From: Psychroflexus torquis ATCC 700755
Lineage (GTDB): Bacteria; Bacteroidota; Bacteroidia; Flavobacteriales; Flavobacteriaceae
Reading direction: 5' to 3'
Length of the DNA stretch: 64,000 nucleotides
Assembly: GCF_000153485.2 (NCBI RefSeq)
Contig: NC_018721.1
Span: 2,418,001-2,482,000 of the forward strand
Under the pieces are notes generated by a model. That model made no database searches. It worked only from the letters and a program-made list of their open reading frames with translations, and was not told the origin of the DNA. The translations under genes were made by a program, and so were the position numbers. Shown here piece by piece: positions 46,408 through 55,692 of the stretch (its first letter is position 1; each line of letters opens with the position of its first letter).

Positions 46408-46974
46408 ATGAAAACTAAACTTAATAATTATACTTACATATTCATTTTATTCTTTTCCACAAGTGTAACCTTAGGACAAGAAAATTGTAGTTTCGATACT
46501 TCCGATCTTACCATTGAACTTAATGGATGGGATATTGATAGAACAGATTACACACACGAAAATTTCCTGAACTGTACAGGTTTACAAAATAAGAGTCAAT
46601 TCGATAACCCTAAACTCGATTATAGCGGAGAAAAGGACACAGCGGAATTTGGTTACCCTTGGTATTACTATTACTCGGGTACTAATTTCATACATTTTGC
46701 AGGAGTTGTGGAAAGTTTGGGAAACTATAACGGACTAAAACGCATTAATAATTTTGTAATAAGAGAAAGAGGTGTATTTAATCTAAATGGCGTTCAAGTA
46801 GGTGATAGTTTAGCTGATCTTGAACAGGAATTTAGTGGTGTAAATTTCTGTACAAAAACAATTGATTCGAGTAAAAAAGCTTTATTTATAAGATATGAGT
46901 ACTTTACATTAGGGTTTTTAATTTCTTCGGCGGATGATACTATTCAAGAAATAGAATTGTATTCTCCTATATAA
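46408..46974 (+). CDS. Secreted protein of unknown function
   Basis: 188 residues from ATG 46408; an earlier in-frame ATG 46348 overlaps the M23 gene and would hide the signal peptide. The signal peptide (YIFILFFSTSVTLGQ) is clear. The mature protein has three or four Cys (ENCSFD, LNCTG, NFCTKT) and beta-rich text (VRERGVFNLNGVQVGDSLADL). No family is recognised. It lies 10 nt after the M23 remnant. Confidence 0.6.
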   Translation: MKTKLNNYTYIFILFFSTSVTLGQENCSFDTSDLTIELNGWDIDRTDYTHENFLNCTGLQNKSQFDNPKLDYSGEKDTAEFGYPWYYYYSGTNFIHFAGVVESLGNYNGLKRINNFVIRERGVFNLNGVQVGDSLADLEQEFSGVNFCTKTIDSSKKALFIRYEYFTLGFLISSADDTIQEIELYSPI

Positions 46975-46991
46975 ACATCCTAAATACTATT

Positions 46992-47283
46992 ATGAAAAAT
47001 TTAATTTGCTTAACAATCGTATTATTTTCAGTATTAAACTGTAACGCCCAAGAGGAAATACAAATAGTTGAGTGAGAGTCTAAATATAGATTGTAATCAG
47101 GAGATAGTATTCAAATTAAGCTCTATTAACTCTCACGCCTACCAAGGTAGCTTGCGTTCTGATTTAAATGATCGTGATACCACTAGTTGTATATTTTTTA
47201 ATTCAGGTTTCGCTGAGTTTGAGACTCAAATACTAAGTCAATCTTACGGAAATTTTTATTTTCTTGATGGTGCCACTTTTTAA
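46992..47283 (+). pseudogene. Broken small secreted-protein gene
   Basis: ATG 46992 gives a signal peptide (LICLTIVLFSVLNCNAQ) and stops at 47073-47075 after 27 codons. The coherent sequence continues in another phase from about 47068 to 47283 (SESLNIDCNQEIVFKLSSINSHAYQGSL ... NFYFLDGATF). A single-base frameshift near 47065-47073 joins them into about 97 residues. No family is recognised; it appears to have decayed alongside the M23 gene. Confidence 0.5.
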
Positions 47284-47351
47284 AGACCAGTATCTATAAA
47301 TACTAGTCTAATTATCTTAAAGTCAAAGTTATGTAATTCAAAAAATAAACT

Positions 47352-47359
47352 TACTTTTG
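47352..47359 (+). promoter_or_regulatory. -7 box for rpsP-rimM
   Basis: TACTTTTG matches TAnnTTTG, 50 nt before the rpsP ATG; no clear -33 TTTG. A small hairpin (GGAGT-CGAGA-ACTCC, 47379-47393) lies in the leader. Confidence 0.45.
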
Positions 47360-47408
47360 CACCTCATTATTAATAACGGGAGTCGAGAACTCCAAAATTT
47401 AATTTTTT

Positions 47409-47960
47409 ATGCCAGTTAAAATAAGATTACAAAGACACGGAAAAAAAGGAAAACCTTTTTTCTGGATCGTCGCAGCAGATGCTCGTGCTAAAAGAGATGG
47501 AAAATACCTCGAGAAATTAGGGATTTATAATCCTGTCACTCAACCTGCAACTATTGAGCTTAATGTAGATTCATCTGTAAAATGGTTACGAAATGGTGCA
47601 CAACCAACGGATACCGCAAAACGTATTTTATCTTACAAAGGCGCTATGATGAAAAAGCACCTGTTAGCAGGTGTGGATAAAGGAGCGTTAACAGAGGAAG
47701 AAGCAGAGAAAAAATTCCAAGCTTGGTTGTCTGAAAAAGGAGATAAAATTCTTACTGCTGAAGAAAGAGTAGCGAAAACTAAAGAAGCTGAAAGAGAAAA
47801 AGCATTGGAAGCTGAAAGAGAAGTGAATGCTAAGCGTGAAGCTGAAGCAAAAGCTATTCAAGACGAGGAAGATGCTAAAGTTAAAGCAGAAGCTGAGGCT
47901 AAGGCCGCAGCAGAATCTGAAAAAGAAACTCCTGCTTCTGAAGATTCTAAAGAAGCTTAA
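47409..47960 (+). CDS. rpsP: 30S ribosomal protein S16 with long charged tail
   Basis: 183 residues. The S16 core (about 1-80; VKIRLQRHGKKGKPFFWIVAADARAKRDGKYLEKLGIYNP) is standard. A tail of about 100 residues, rich in Ala, Glu and Lys (KTKEAEREKALEAEREVNAKREAEAKA), follows; long S16 tails are known in Bacteroidota but vary in length. The tail should be helical and may not fold into the 30S core. rimM begins 10 nt after the stop. Confidence 0.95.
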   Translation: MPVKIRLQRHGKKGKPFFWIVAADARAKRDGKYLEKLGIYNPVTQPATIELNVDSSVKWLRNGAQPTDTAKRILSYKGAMMKKHLLAGVDKGALTEEEAEKKFQAWLSEKGDKILTAEERVAKTKEAEREKALEAEREVNAKREAEAKAIQDEEDAKVKAEAEAKAAAESEKETPASEDSKEA

Positions 47961-47970
47961 CATTTTTGAG

Positions 47971-48501
47971 ATGACTAAAGATGAATGTTTTTATTTAGGT
48001 CAGATCGTAAGTAAATTTAGTTTTAAAGGTGAGTTGCAAATCAAGTTAGATACCGACGAGCCCGAACTTTATAAAAATTTGGAATCAATTTTTGTGGATT
48101 ACCGCAATAAATTGATTCCTTTTTTTGTGGAAAAATCCAATCTTCAAAAGAGTAGTTTATTACGCGTAAAACTAGAGGAAGTCAACGAAGAAGCAGATGC
48201 TGACGACTTGCTAAAAAGAAACGTTTACTTGCCATTAACTAAGTTACCCAAACTTGGAGGTAATAAATTTTACTATCATGAAGTCATCGGTTATAAAGCG
48301 GTAGATGCCACTCATGGTGAGATTGGGACTATAAAGTTTATTAATGATCAAACTATGCAAGCTCTTTTCTTTATTGACTTTAATGATAAAGAAATAATTA
48401 TTCCTGTGAATGACAGGTTTATTCAAAAAGTGGACAAGGATGAACATATCATTTACTTTCAAACTCCAGAGGGTTTAATAGATATGTATTTAGAAGATTA
48501 G
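47971..48501 (+). CDS. rimM: Ribosome maturation factor RimM
   Basis: 176 residues from ATG 47971; an upstream start at 47827 lies inside rpsP and encodes non-family sequence. RimM N-terminal domain (YLGQIVSKFSFKGELQIKLDTDEP), then a PRC-barrel (NKFYYHEVIGYKAVDATHGEIGTI, IPVNDRFIQKVD). It aids 30S head assembly and binds S19. It is paired with rpsP as in most bacteria. Confidence 0.94.
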   Translation: MTKDECFYLGQIVSKFSFKGELQIKLDTDEPELYKNLESIFVDYRNKLIPFFVEKSNLQKSSLLRVKLEEVNEEADADDLLKRNVYLPLTKLPKLGGNKFYYHEVIGYKAVDATHGEIGTIKFINDQTMQALFFIDFNDKEIIIPVNDRFIQKVDKDEHIIYFQTPEGLIDMYLED

Positions 48502-48504
48502 TTT

Positions 48505-49755
48505 TTAATCTAGACTCTTTCGTTTAGCATCTAATTTTAAGAATACCAGTACCAAGATTAAAAACCCCCATAACCCAGATCCTCCATAACTAAAAAATGG
48601 AAGCGGTATACCAACTGTAGGAAATAGACCTATCACCATCGCAATGTTCACAAAAAAGTGAACAAAAATAACAGATAATACAGAATAGCCGTACACTCTG
48701 CTAAATTGACTTTTTTGGCGTTCTGCTAAATGAAATAGCCTAAAAATGAGTACAGTAAATAATATTACCACAGCACTTGTTCCCAAAAACCCCCACTCTT
48801 CACCTACCGTGCTGAAGATGTAATCTGTATGTTGCTCCGGTACAAAACGACCTTGAGTTTGTGATCCTTTTAGCCATCCTTTTCCCAGCCATCCTCCACT
48901 GCCTATGGCGACTTCGCTTTGGTAAAGATTAAAAGCAGAGCCTCGAATATCATTGGTTTCTCCTATAATAACATCGAACCTATCTTTTTGATGAGGAAGC
49001 AGTACAGAATTCAATATGAAATTGACAGAATATGAAAACCCCAAACTAAAGAGAAGAGTTAAGAAATAAATCCAAAACCTTGGTTTTCGTTTTCTGTTGA
49101 ATAAGTAAATCATGATAAGGACCGCTACAAAAACGGGAGCAAAAATTCCAAATCCAAACTTGAGAGTAATCATGAAAATGGCTACAGATAGAAATCCCAC
49201 GCTCAAGTAAGCTTGTGGAAGTCCCTCTCTATATAAAGGGATGACAAATGCCAAATAAATAAGTGCGCTACCAGCATCTGGTTGAAGCATGATGAGCGCT
49301 AGTGGGATTCCAATAATGGCGAAAGCCTTAAGTTGTGAAACAAACTTTGAAAGGTCATTATTGATTTCACTTATATACTTTGCCAAAGCTAGTGCTACTG
49401 CTGTTTTTACAAACTCGGCTGGTTGTATACTAAAAGGTCCAAAGGAATACCAAGCCGTTTGGCCAGCAATAGTCTTACCAAAAACGAAGAGTCCTATAAG
49501 AGATAATATGGCTACGATATAAATAATGTTTGCAAACCTTTCGAAAAATTTGCTTTCTAGTGCTAGAACAATTACGGCTATCACTACCCCCAAAATAATC
49601 CATAGTAGCTGCTTTCCATAAATTTTAGAAATATCAAAAATGCTTTCATCTGGATTAACAAATGTAGTAGAGTATATATTTACCCACCCAAAGCTTATTA
49701 ATATAATTATAATTAAAATGGTGAGCCAGTCAATCTGCAATAGAGTTTTAGGCAT
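48505..49755 (-). CDS. rodA: Peptidoglycan glycosyltransferase RodA (SEDS family)
   Basis: 416 residues and ten hydrophobic helices. SEDS features include WYSFGPFSIQPAEFVKTAVALALAKY, LIMLQPDAGSALIYLAFV, and VGEEWGFLGTSAVV and VGIPLPFFSYGGSGLWGFL near the end. It polymerises glycan strands with PBP2 in the elongasome. Last of the mreB-mreC-mreD-mrdA-rodA series; it lies 2 nt after mrdA and converges with rimM. Confidence 0.95.
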   Translation of the reverse strand: MPKTLLQIDWLTILIIIILISFGWVNIYSTTFVNPDESIFDISKIYGKQLLWIILGVVIAVIVLALESKFFERFANIIYIVAILSLIGLFVFGKTIAGQTAWYSFGPFSIQPAEFVKTAVALALAKYISEINNDLSKFVSQLKAFAIIGIPLALIMLQPDAGSALIYLAFVIPLYREGLPQAYLSVGFLSVAIFMITLKFGFGIFAPVFVAVLIMIYLFNRKRKPRFWIYFLTLLFSLGFSYSVNFILNSVLLPHQKDRFDVIIGETNDIRGSAFNLYQSEVAIGSGGWLGKGWLKGSQTQGRFVPEQHTDYIFSTVGEEWGFLGTSAVVILFTVLIFRLFHLAERQKSQFSRVYGYSVLSVIFVHFFVNIAMVIGLFPTVGIPLPFFSYGGSGLWGFLILVLVFLKLDAKRKSLD

Positions 49756-49757
49756 AC

Positions 49758-51626
49758 TTACTGGTTAATTTTAAAAGGTTCACCAGAATAAGGTTTAGCG
49801 TACTCGTCTTCCAAAGTATGGTTGAGAATCCAGTCTTCAAGGTCTTTTCGTTCAATATTATCTTTCAGATATTTCTCTATCATCAAAGTAGATATTCTAC
49901 CAGCATATCTAGATCCCCAATATCCATTTTCTACAAAAACAGCCAAGGCTATCTTGGGGTTATCTTTTGGAGCAAAGGCAATAAAAATAGAGTGGTCTGT
50001 CAATTGCATCCTTTCCCCATCGATTTTTACGTAATTCTCTGATGTTCCTGTTTTGCCACAAACTTCTATGCCGGGGACTCTAAGAAACGTAGCTGTCCCG
50101 TAATTAAAAACATCATGCATCCCTTGAATAATCGGCTCAAAATGCTCTTTATCTATGGTGGTTACTTGTTTTGTAGTATACTTCTTATTGTCAACTGGCT
50201 TGTCGTCTATTGATTTTATAATATGGGGTCTGTAGAACCAACCTTTATTAGCGATCGCTGCTGTTGCATTAGCAAGTTGAATAGGAGTAGTGAGCACTTC
50301 CCCCTGACCGATGGCGTTGGATAAAGTAGCGCTGGCGTACCAATTATAAGTAGGATATCTATAAACTTTGTTATAATAATCAGAGTCTGGTAGTAATCCT
50401 GCTCTTCCTACGGGTAAATCATAACCTAAATAATCGCCAAGACCAAAACTAGCCATATGCCCTCGCCAGACGTCGATCCCTTTTTGAGGAGTGTCATATT
50501 TTTCGATAGTCCTTCTATAGATTTGTGCAAAATAGGCATTACAAGAATGTGCAATTCCAGTAACCATTTCTACTGGACTCGGGTGATGGTGACAGCCCAT
50601 TCTTACACCTCTTGCATAGGTATATCCTCCGCTGCACCTAAAACTTTCTTCTAGCCCAACAACCCCTTCCTGTAAAGCTACGAGTCCTGTTAAAGCTTTA
50701 AATGGAGAGCCTGGCGCATAAATAGCCTGTAAGGCTCTATTATATAAGGGTTTATTAATAGTGTCGTAATAAAGTTTCGTGAAATTTTTTGATCGCTTTC
50801 TTCCTACCAAAATATCGGGATCATAAGAAGGGGCTGTAATTAAACTTAAAATTTCTCCAGTACTCGGTTCTATGGCTACAATACCACCTCGTTTACCTTT
50901 CATCAGTTTTTCTCCATAGGCTTGCAATTCAGCATCTATAGTAAGGTGGAGATCGCTTCCCTTTTTAGATAAAGTGTCAAACTTACCTTCCTTAAAGGGT
51001 TTGATGTTTTTATTGTGAATATCTCTTAGATAATGCTTAACGCCTCGCTCACCTCTTAAAGCCTCTTCATACTGTTCTTCAACTCCCTGTTTTCCCTTTA
51101 GATCTCCCGATTGATAATAGGAATTTCGTGAAATCTCTCTATCTCCAACCTCAGCGATATATCCTAAAATATTAGCACTATGGTTAATAGTATAATCTCT
51201 TAACGACCTTTTCTGAATGTAAAACCCTTGGTATTTATGCATGCGTTCTTGGAGAACAGCATATTCTTTTTTGGTAAGCTGAGGAGTAATCACAGAAGAC
51301 AATCTTGGGGAGTATCGCCACGCTTTTTCCAGCTGAATTTTGAGTCGCTGTGGAGTCAATTTTAATAAACTGGCAAGCTCTAAAGTGTCAAAGTTTTTTA
51401 CTTCCTGGGGAACAGCAATGACATCGTAAGCAGGTTGGTTACCTACCATCAGTTTTCCATTTCGGTCATAGATATATCCTCGTTGAGGATAATCGTATAC
51501 TTTACGTACAGAAATATTGGTCGACACCTCGTCATAACTCTCGTCCAAAATTTGCAAATAAAATAAACGGATTAAAAAAAGAAATGCGGCAAAACTAACT
51601 AAAACAATGGGGAGCAACTTTCTCAT
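49758..51626 (-). CDS. mrdA: Penicillin-binding protein 2
   Basis: 622 residues with an N-terminal membrane anchor (about 6-24). A PBP dimerisation domain (RGYIYDRNGKLMVGNQPAYD) is followed by the transpeptidase domain: AIYAPGSPFK (SxxK), GIAHSCN (SxN) and CGKTGTSEN (KTG). It cross-links peptidoglycan for side-wall growth with RodA. Overlaps mreD by 4 bases. Confidence 0.95.
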   Translation of the reverse strand: MRKLLPIVLVSFAAFLFLIRLFYLQILDESYDEVSTNISVRKVYDYPQRGYIYDRNGKLMVGNQPAYDVIAVPQEVKNFDTLELASLLKLTPQRLKIQLEKAWRYSPRLSSVITPQLTKKEYAVLQERMHKYQGFYIQKRSLRDYTINHSANILGYIAEVGDREISRNSYYQSGDLKGKQGVEEQYEEALRGERGVKHYLRDIHNKNIKPFKEGKFDTLSKKGSDLHLTIDAELQAYGEKLMKGKRGGIVAIEPSTGEILSLITAPSYDPDILVGRKRSKNFTKLYYDTINKPLYNRALQAIYAPGSPFKALTGLVALQEGVVGLEESFRCSGGYTYARGVRMGCHHHPSPVEMVTGIAHSCNAYFAQIYRRTIEKYDTPQKGIDVWRGHMASFGLGDYLGYDLPVGRAGLLPDSDYYNKVYRYPTYNWYASATLSNAIGQGEVLTTPIQLANATAAIANKGWFYRPHIIKSIDDKPVDNKKYTTKQVTTIDKEHFEPIIQGMHDVFNYGTATFLRVPGIEVCGKTGTSENYVKIDGERMQLTDHSIFIAFAPKDNPKIALAVFVENGYWGSRYAGRISTLMIEKYLKDNIERKDLEDWILNHTLEDEYAKPYSGEPFKINQ

Positions 51627-52126
51627 TTACGGTTCTTTCGGATTAAATTTAAGGTGATCATTATTAATAATATACTGAAAATAGAAGAATAAATTGTTTT
51701 CTCTACAAAAAATAATAGATGATCTACATTAAAAATTTCTAAGCTGAAAAGTACAGTATGATGGACCAAAACCATAAGGCTTACATAACTGAACCTTTCC
51801 CTAAATGGGGCGTCATAAAATTTAAGGGTTTGGTAATCGTAACTCAATCCGAAGGCATTTCTCAAAAATAAAGGTCTTAAGTAAGCAATTGTCAGTGTTG
51901 CAGCTGCATGAATTCCACCGCTATCTTCAAAAATATCCATACTAATCCCTAAAATAAATGCAAGAAAGAGCTTTTGTACAGAATTGATATTGAAAGGAAG
52001 TAAGATGATAAGTAACTGGTAGATAATCGGATTGATGTAACCAAAAACATTAAACTCATCCAAGATTAAAACTTGAATTAATATAAGAAGGACAAACCTG
52101 ATACTATTTATAAAATAGGTTTTCAT
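51623..52126 (-). CDS. mreD: Rod shape-determining protein MreD
   Basis: 167 residues and five or six hydrophobic segments. GYINPIIYQLLIILLPFN and SMDIFEDSGGIHAAATLTIAYLRP are typical of Bacteroidota MreD. It is an inner-membrane partner of MreC. One nucleotide separates its ORF from mreC, and it overlaps mrdA by 4 bases, which supports identification despite weak sequence conservation. Confidence 0.9.
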   Translation of the reverse strand: MKTYFINSIRFVLLILIQVLILDEFNVFGYINPIIYQLLIILLPFNINSVQKLFLAFILGISMDIFEDSGGIHAAATLTIAYLRPLFLRNAFGLSYDYQTLKFYDAPFRERFSYVSLMVLVHHTVLFSLEIFNVDHLLFFVEKTIYSSIFSILLIMITLNLIRKNRK

Positions 52127-52951
52127 CTATCGTAAATCTGGATTTAGTAGTTCTAAGGCTTCTGTTTTTCGGCTGTTTTCTATGATATATATATGCTTTA
52201 AGTTAGTCATATCATTAAAAAGTTTAACATCAATAAAATAATATCCTATGTTTTCGTCCAATTGAAAATTACTTATGATACCGATAGGAACATTTTCAGG
52301 AAAAACCAAAGAACGCCCTCCTGTGGTGATCGTATCTCCAAGCTTTACAGGTGCAGACCTTGGTACATCAATAAGGCTTAAAATATTTGGATCTTTTCCA
52401 TCCCAAGTAAGTGTCCCAAAATGATAGGTTTTTTTAAGCTTAGCGTTAATAGAGGTATTGGTATTCAGAATAGAAATAACCCTTGAGTATTTTGGACTTA
52501 CGTCTTGGATGATTCCTACGATACCTTGACTGGAGATAACACCTAAGTCTTCAGAAATACTATCCTTGGTGCCGCCTTCAATCAATAAAAAGTTATCGAT
52601 TTTATCGTAATGGTTAGAGATCACTCTAGATCTGGTTATCTTATATAAACTATCCTCTATAAATTCAAGCTTTATAGGTAAGCTATCTTTTGCTGAAGGG
52701 ATGTTCAATAATTTTCGTCTCAAGTTTTCATTCTCCTTTTGAAGAATTTCGTTTTGAACTTTCAAATCAAAATATTGATGAATATTTTCTGAAGAGCCCA
52801 AGACTGTTCCTGATATAAAATTGGCCGATGAAACCAGCTTACTGTTATGGTAGGTATGGGATTTAAAGGTTAGCCCTAGAGCTATAGTCATAAGAATGAT
52901 AAACACCAAACCCGTCTTATTTTTAATAAGAAAAATAATGATTTGCTGCAT
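52127..52951 (-). CDS. mreC: Rod shape-determining protein MreC
   Basis: 274 residues. One N-terminal membrane helix (about 13-27), a coiled-coil (YFDLKVQNEILQKENENLRRKL) and the two beta-barrel domains (NFLLIEGGTKDSISEDLGVISSQG, PVKLGDTITTGGRSLVFPENVPIG). It is a periplasmic scaffold that activates PBP2-RodA. It follows mreB by 9 nt. Confidence 0.95.
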   Translation of the reverse strand: MQQIIIFLIKNKTGLVFIILMTIALGLTFKSHTYHNSKLVSSANFISGTVLGSSENIHQYFDLKVQNEILQKENENLRRKLLNIPSAKDSLPIKLEFIEDSLYKITRSRVISNHYDKIDNFLLIEGGTKDSISEDLGVISSQGIVGIIQDVSPKYSRVISILNTNTSINAKLKKTYHFGTLTWDGKDPNILSLIDVPRSAPVKLGDTITTGGRSLVFPENVPIGIISNFQLDENIGYYFIDVKLFNDMTNLKHIYIIENSRKTEALELLNPDLR

Positions 52952-52960
52952 AACACGTTT

Positions 52961-53989
52961 TTATTTTAGAAGTACAGGCTTATAGCGTTCTAAATCTTTT
53001 AAAGTGATCCCCGTTCCTCTTACAATAGCTCTTAGGGGGTCTTCCGCTATGTAAACAGGTAAGTCTGTTTTTTGAGATAGGCGTTTATCCAAGCCTCTTA
53101 ACATAGACCCTCCTCCAGCAAGGTATATGCCAGTGTTATAAATATCTGCAGCTAATTCTGGAGGAGTTTGAGATAAGGTTTCCATCACAGCATCTTCTAT
53201 TCTTAGTATAGATTTATCTAAGGCTTTTGCAATTTCTCTAAAAGAAATTTCCACTTGTTTTGGTTTACCGGTTAGCAAGTCCCGACCTTGGACACTCATA
53301 TCGTCAGGTGCAGTTTCGAGATCTTCGGTAGCAGAACCAATTTGGATCTTGATCTTTTCAGCAGTACGTTCTCCAATAAACAAGTTATGCTGTGTTCTCA
53401 TGAAGTAAATGATATCATTAGTAAACACATCACCAGCAATTTTTACAGATTTATCACAAACAATACCGCCAAGCGCAATAACTGCTATTTCGGTAGTACC
53501 TCCACCTATATCAACAATCATATTTCCTTTGGGTTGCATAATGTCTACACCAATACCAATAGCTGCTGCCATAGGTTCGTGAATAAGATAAACTTCTTTG
53601 CCGTTTACTCGTTCTGCAGAATCTTTAACCGCTCTCATTTCTACCTCTGTAATTCCACTAGGAATACAAATGACCATACGTAGGGAAGGCGTGAATAAGC
53701 GCTTTTTGAGTGCAGGAATTTCTTTTATGAACATACTGATCATTTGCTCACTTGCATTAAAATCTGCAATAACCCCATCTTTAAGAGGACGAATGGTTTT
53801 GATGTTTTCGTGAGTTTTCCCCTGCATCATTGCAGCCTCTTTTCCAACCGCTATAATCTTTCCAGTAATTCGATTTATAGCTACGATAGAAGGGCTGTCG
53901 ACAACGACTTTATCTTTGTGAATTATTAATGTGTTGGCAGTACCTAAGTCGATAGCGATATCTTCAGTTAGAAAGTCAAAAAATCCCAT
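52961..53989 (-). CDS. mreB: Actin-like cell shape protein MreB
   Basis: 342 residues, full length. Actin-fold ATP motifs: DIGTANT-type block IDLGTANTLIIHKDKVVVDSPS, phosphate 2 block MIVDIGGGTTEIAVIALGG and adenosine block YLAGGGSMLRGL. It organises wall growth. First gene of the mre operon; the 36 nt before it separates it from purH, so the promoter may lie within or upstream of purH. Confidence 0.96.
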   Translation of the reverse strand: MGFFDFLTEDIAIDLGTANTLIIHKDKVVVDSPSIVAINRITGKIIAVGKEAAMMQGKTHENIKTIRPLKDGVIADFNASEQMISMFIKEIPALKKRLFTPSLRMVICIPSGITEVEMRAVKDSAERVNGKEVYLIHEPMAAAIGIGVDIMQPKGNMIVDIGGGTTEIAVIALGGIVCDKSVKIAGDVFTNDIIYFMRTQHNLFIGERTAEKIKIQIGSATEDLETAPDDMSVQGRDLLTGKPKQVEISFREIAKALDKSILRIEDAVMETLSQTPPELAADIYNTGIYLAGGGSMLRGLDKRLSQKTDLPVYIAEDPLRAIVRGTGITLKDLERYKPVLLK

Positions 53990-54025
53990 GTTATAATAAA
54001 ATTAGAAGAGGATGAAGTTAGTGAA

Positions 54026-55558
54026 TTAATGCTTAAAGTGACGCGTTCCTGTCATTACCATAGAAATATTATTTTCGTCACAATATGCAATGCTAAGTTT
54101 GTCTTTGATAGATCCTCCAGGTTGGATTACAGAAGTAATACCCACCTTGCCTGCTATCTCTACACAATCTGGAAAAGGAAAAAAAGCATCACTAGCCATA
54201 ACAGAATCTTTTAAGTCAAACTTAAAATTTAAAGCCTTTTCAATAGCGTGGTTAAGCGCATCTACTCGAGAGGTTTGGCCAGTCCCACTTGCTAGCAATT
54301 GTTTGTCTTTTGCCAATACAATAGTGTTGGACTTGGTATGCTTACAAATCTTTGAAGCAAACAACAGATCGTCAACTTGAGAGTCTGTTGGGGATGTTTT
54401 TGTTACTGTTTTTATTTCTTCTTCGTTATCTGTTTTGAGATCCCTGTCTTGAACTAAAACACCATTAAGACAAGTTCTCACAATCTTATCTTCAAATTGG
54501 AATACTTTTTGGACGAGTATAATTCTGTTTTTCTTTTTGGTAAGTATTTCCAAAGCTTCATCACTATAACTTGGAGCAATGACAACTTCACAAAATAGGC
54601 TGTTAATTTCTTCTGATGTTGCTTTATCAATTTCTGTATTTGAAATTAAAACTCCTCCAAAAGCAGAGACTGGATCTCCTGCTAATGCGTCTACATAGGC
54701 TTTATAAATACTATCGCGTTGAGCAAGGCCACAAGCATTATTATGCTTTAAAATGGCGAAGGTTGGTGCATCATTAGTAAATTCTGCCATCAAATTGACC
54801 GCAGCGTCTACATCTAACAAGTTATTGTAAGATAATTCTTTGCCGTGAAGTTTATTAAATGCTTCATCAAAGTCACCAAAGAAAAACCCTTGTTGGTGAG
54901 GGTTTTCTCCATATCGTAATTCTACTCCTTTCTCAAAACTTTGTTTATGAGAAGGAAGTTGTTCTGTAGTGTTGAAGTAATTAAAAATGGTGGTATCATA
55001 ATGAGAAGAAATCTGGAAAGCCTTTGCAGCAAAATTCTTTCGCTCTTTAAGGCTTACTTTTCCTTTCGAGTTTTTAAGAACTCCCAGAAGGCTTTCATAA
55101 TCTGATTTTGAAGAGACACAAAGCACGTCTTTAAAATTTTTGGCAGCAGCTCTTATTAAGGAGATGCCTCCTATATCAATTTTTTCAATACTATCTTCTT
55201 CATTCGCGCCAGATGCTACGGTATCCTCAAAAGGATATAAATCAACAATAACCAAGTCGATTTGTGGAATATCATAAGATTTTAATTCCTCTTGGTCTTG
55301 CCCGTTATCACTTCGATTTAAGATCCCTCCAAAAACTTTTGGGTGAAGGGTTTTAACTCGACCTCCTAAGATAGAAGGGTAGGACGTAATATCTTCTACG
55401 GGAGTAACATCTATATCTAAGTCTTTGATGAATTTTTCAGTCCCTCCAGTAGAGTAAATTTGTACTCCTAGATCATTTAAGGTTTGTACAATAGGCCCTA
55501 AGCCTTCTTTGTGAAATACTGAGATTAAAGCGGATTTTATTTCTTTTTCTTGGGCCAT
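54026..55558 (-). CDS. purH: Bifunctional AICAR transformylase / IMP cyclohydrolase
   Basis: 510 residues. N-terminal MGS-like IMP cyclohydrolase domain (about 1-190; SALISVFHKEGLGPIVQTL, YSTGGTEKFIKD, LGGRVKTLHPKVFGG) and AICAR formyltransferase domain (about 200-510; RYGENPHQQG, LKHNNACGLA, DAFFPFPDCVEIAGKVG). It carries out the last two steps of purine synthesis. The position next to mreB is common in Flavobacteriia. Confidence 0.96.
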   Translation of the reverse strand: MAQEKEIKSALISVFHKEGLGPIVQTLNDLGVQIYSTGGTEKFIKDLDIDVTPVEDITSYPSILGGRVKTLHPKVFGGILNRSDNGQDQEELKSYDIPQIDLVIVDLYPFEDTVASGANEEDSIEKIDIGGISLIRAAAKNFKDVLCVSSKSDYESLLGVLKNSKGKVSLKERKNFAAKAFQISSHYDTTIFNYFNTTEQLPSHKQSFEKGVELRYGENPHQQGFFFGDFDEAFNKLHGKELSYNNLLDVDAAVNLMAEFTNDAPTFAILKHNNACGLAQRDSIYKAYVDALAGDPVSAFGGVLISNTEIDKATSEEINSLFCEVVIAPSYSDEALEILTKKKNRIILVQKVFQFEDKIVRTCLNGVLVQDRDLKTDNEEEIKTVTKTSPTDSQVDDLLFASKICKHTKSNTIVLAKDKQLLASGTGQTSRVDALNHAIEKALNFKFDLKDSVMASDAFFPFPDCVEIAGKVGITSVIQPGGSIKDKLSIAYCDENNISMVMTGTRHFKH

Positions 55559-55582
55559 TTAAGATACGTTTTGTTAACGTCC

Positions 55583-55590
55583 CAAATGTA
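55583..55590 (-). promoter_or_regulatory. -7 box for purH
   Basis: TACATTTG on the minus strand matches TAnnTTTG, 24 nt before the purH ATG. The -33 element is not clear. Confidence 0.4.
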
Positions 55591-55638
55591 GAACATTGCC
55601 AATGAATATTTAAACGATGAACACCAAATAATCAGGAA

Positions 55639-55670
55639 ATATAAAGCCCAGCTTTTGCTGGACTTTATAT
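55639..55670 (-). terminator. Hairpin after cysN
   Basis: ATATAAAG-C-CCAGC / GCTGG-A-CTTTATAT: a 13-bp stem with one mismatch and a TTTT loop, 23 nt after the cysN stop. The flanking A/T run is weak. Confidence 0.6.
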
Positions 55671-55692
55671 TCTAATTTTGGACACTACTATT

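Noticed and set aside
47688..47963. Minus-strand frame of 91 codons opposite the S16 tail
   Set aside because: It is the mirror of a low-complexity Ala/Glu/Lys tail and encodes a Phe/Ser run with no family resemblance.
53288..53683. Plus-strand frame of 131 codons opposite mreB
   Set aside because: It is the shadow of the highly conserved mreB frame and lacks any family features.
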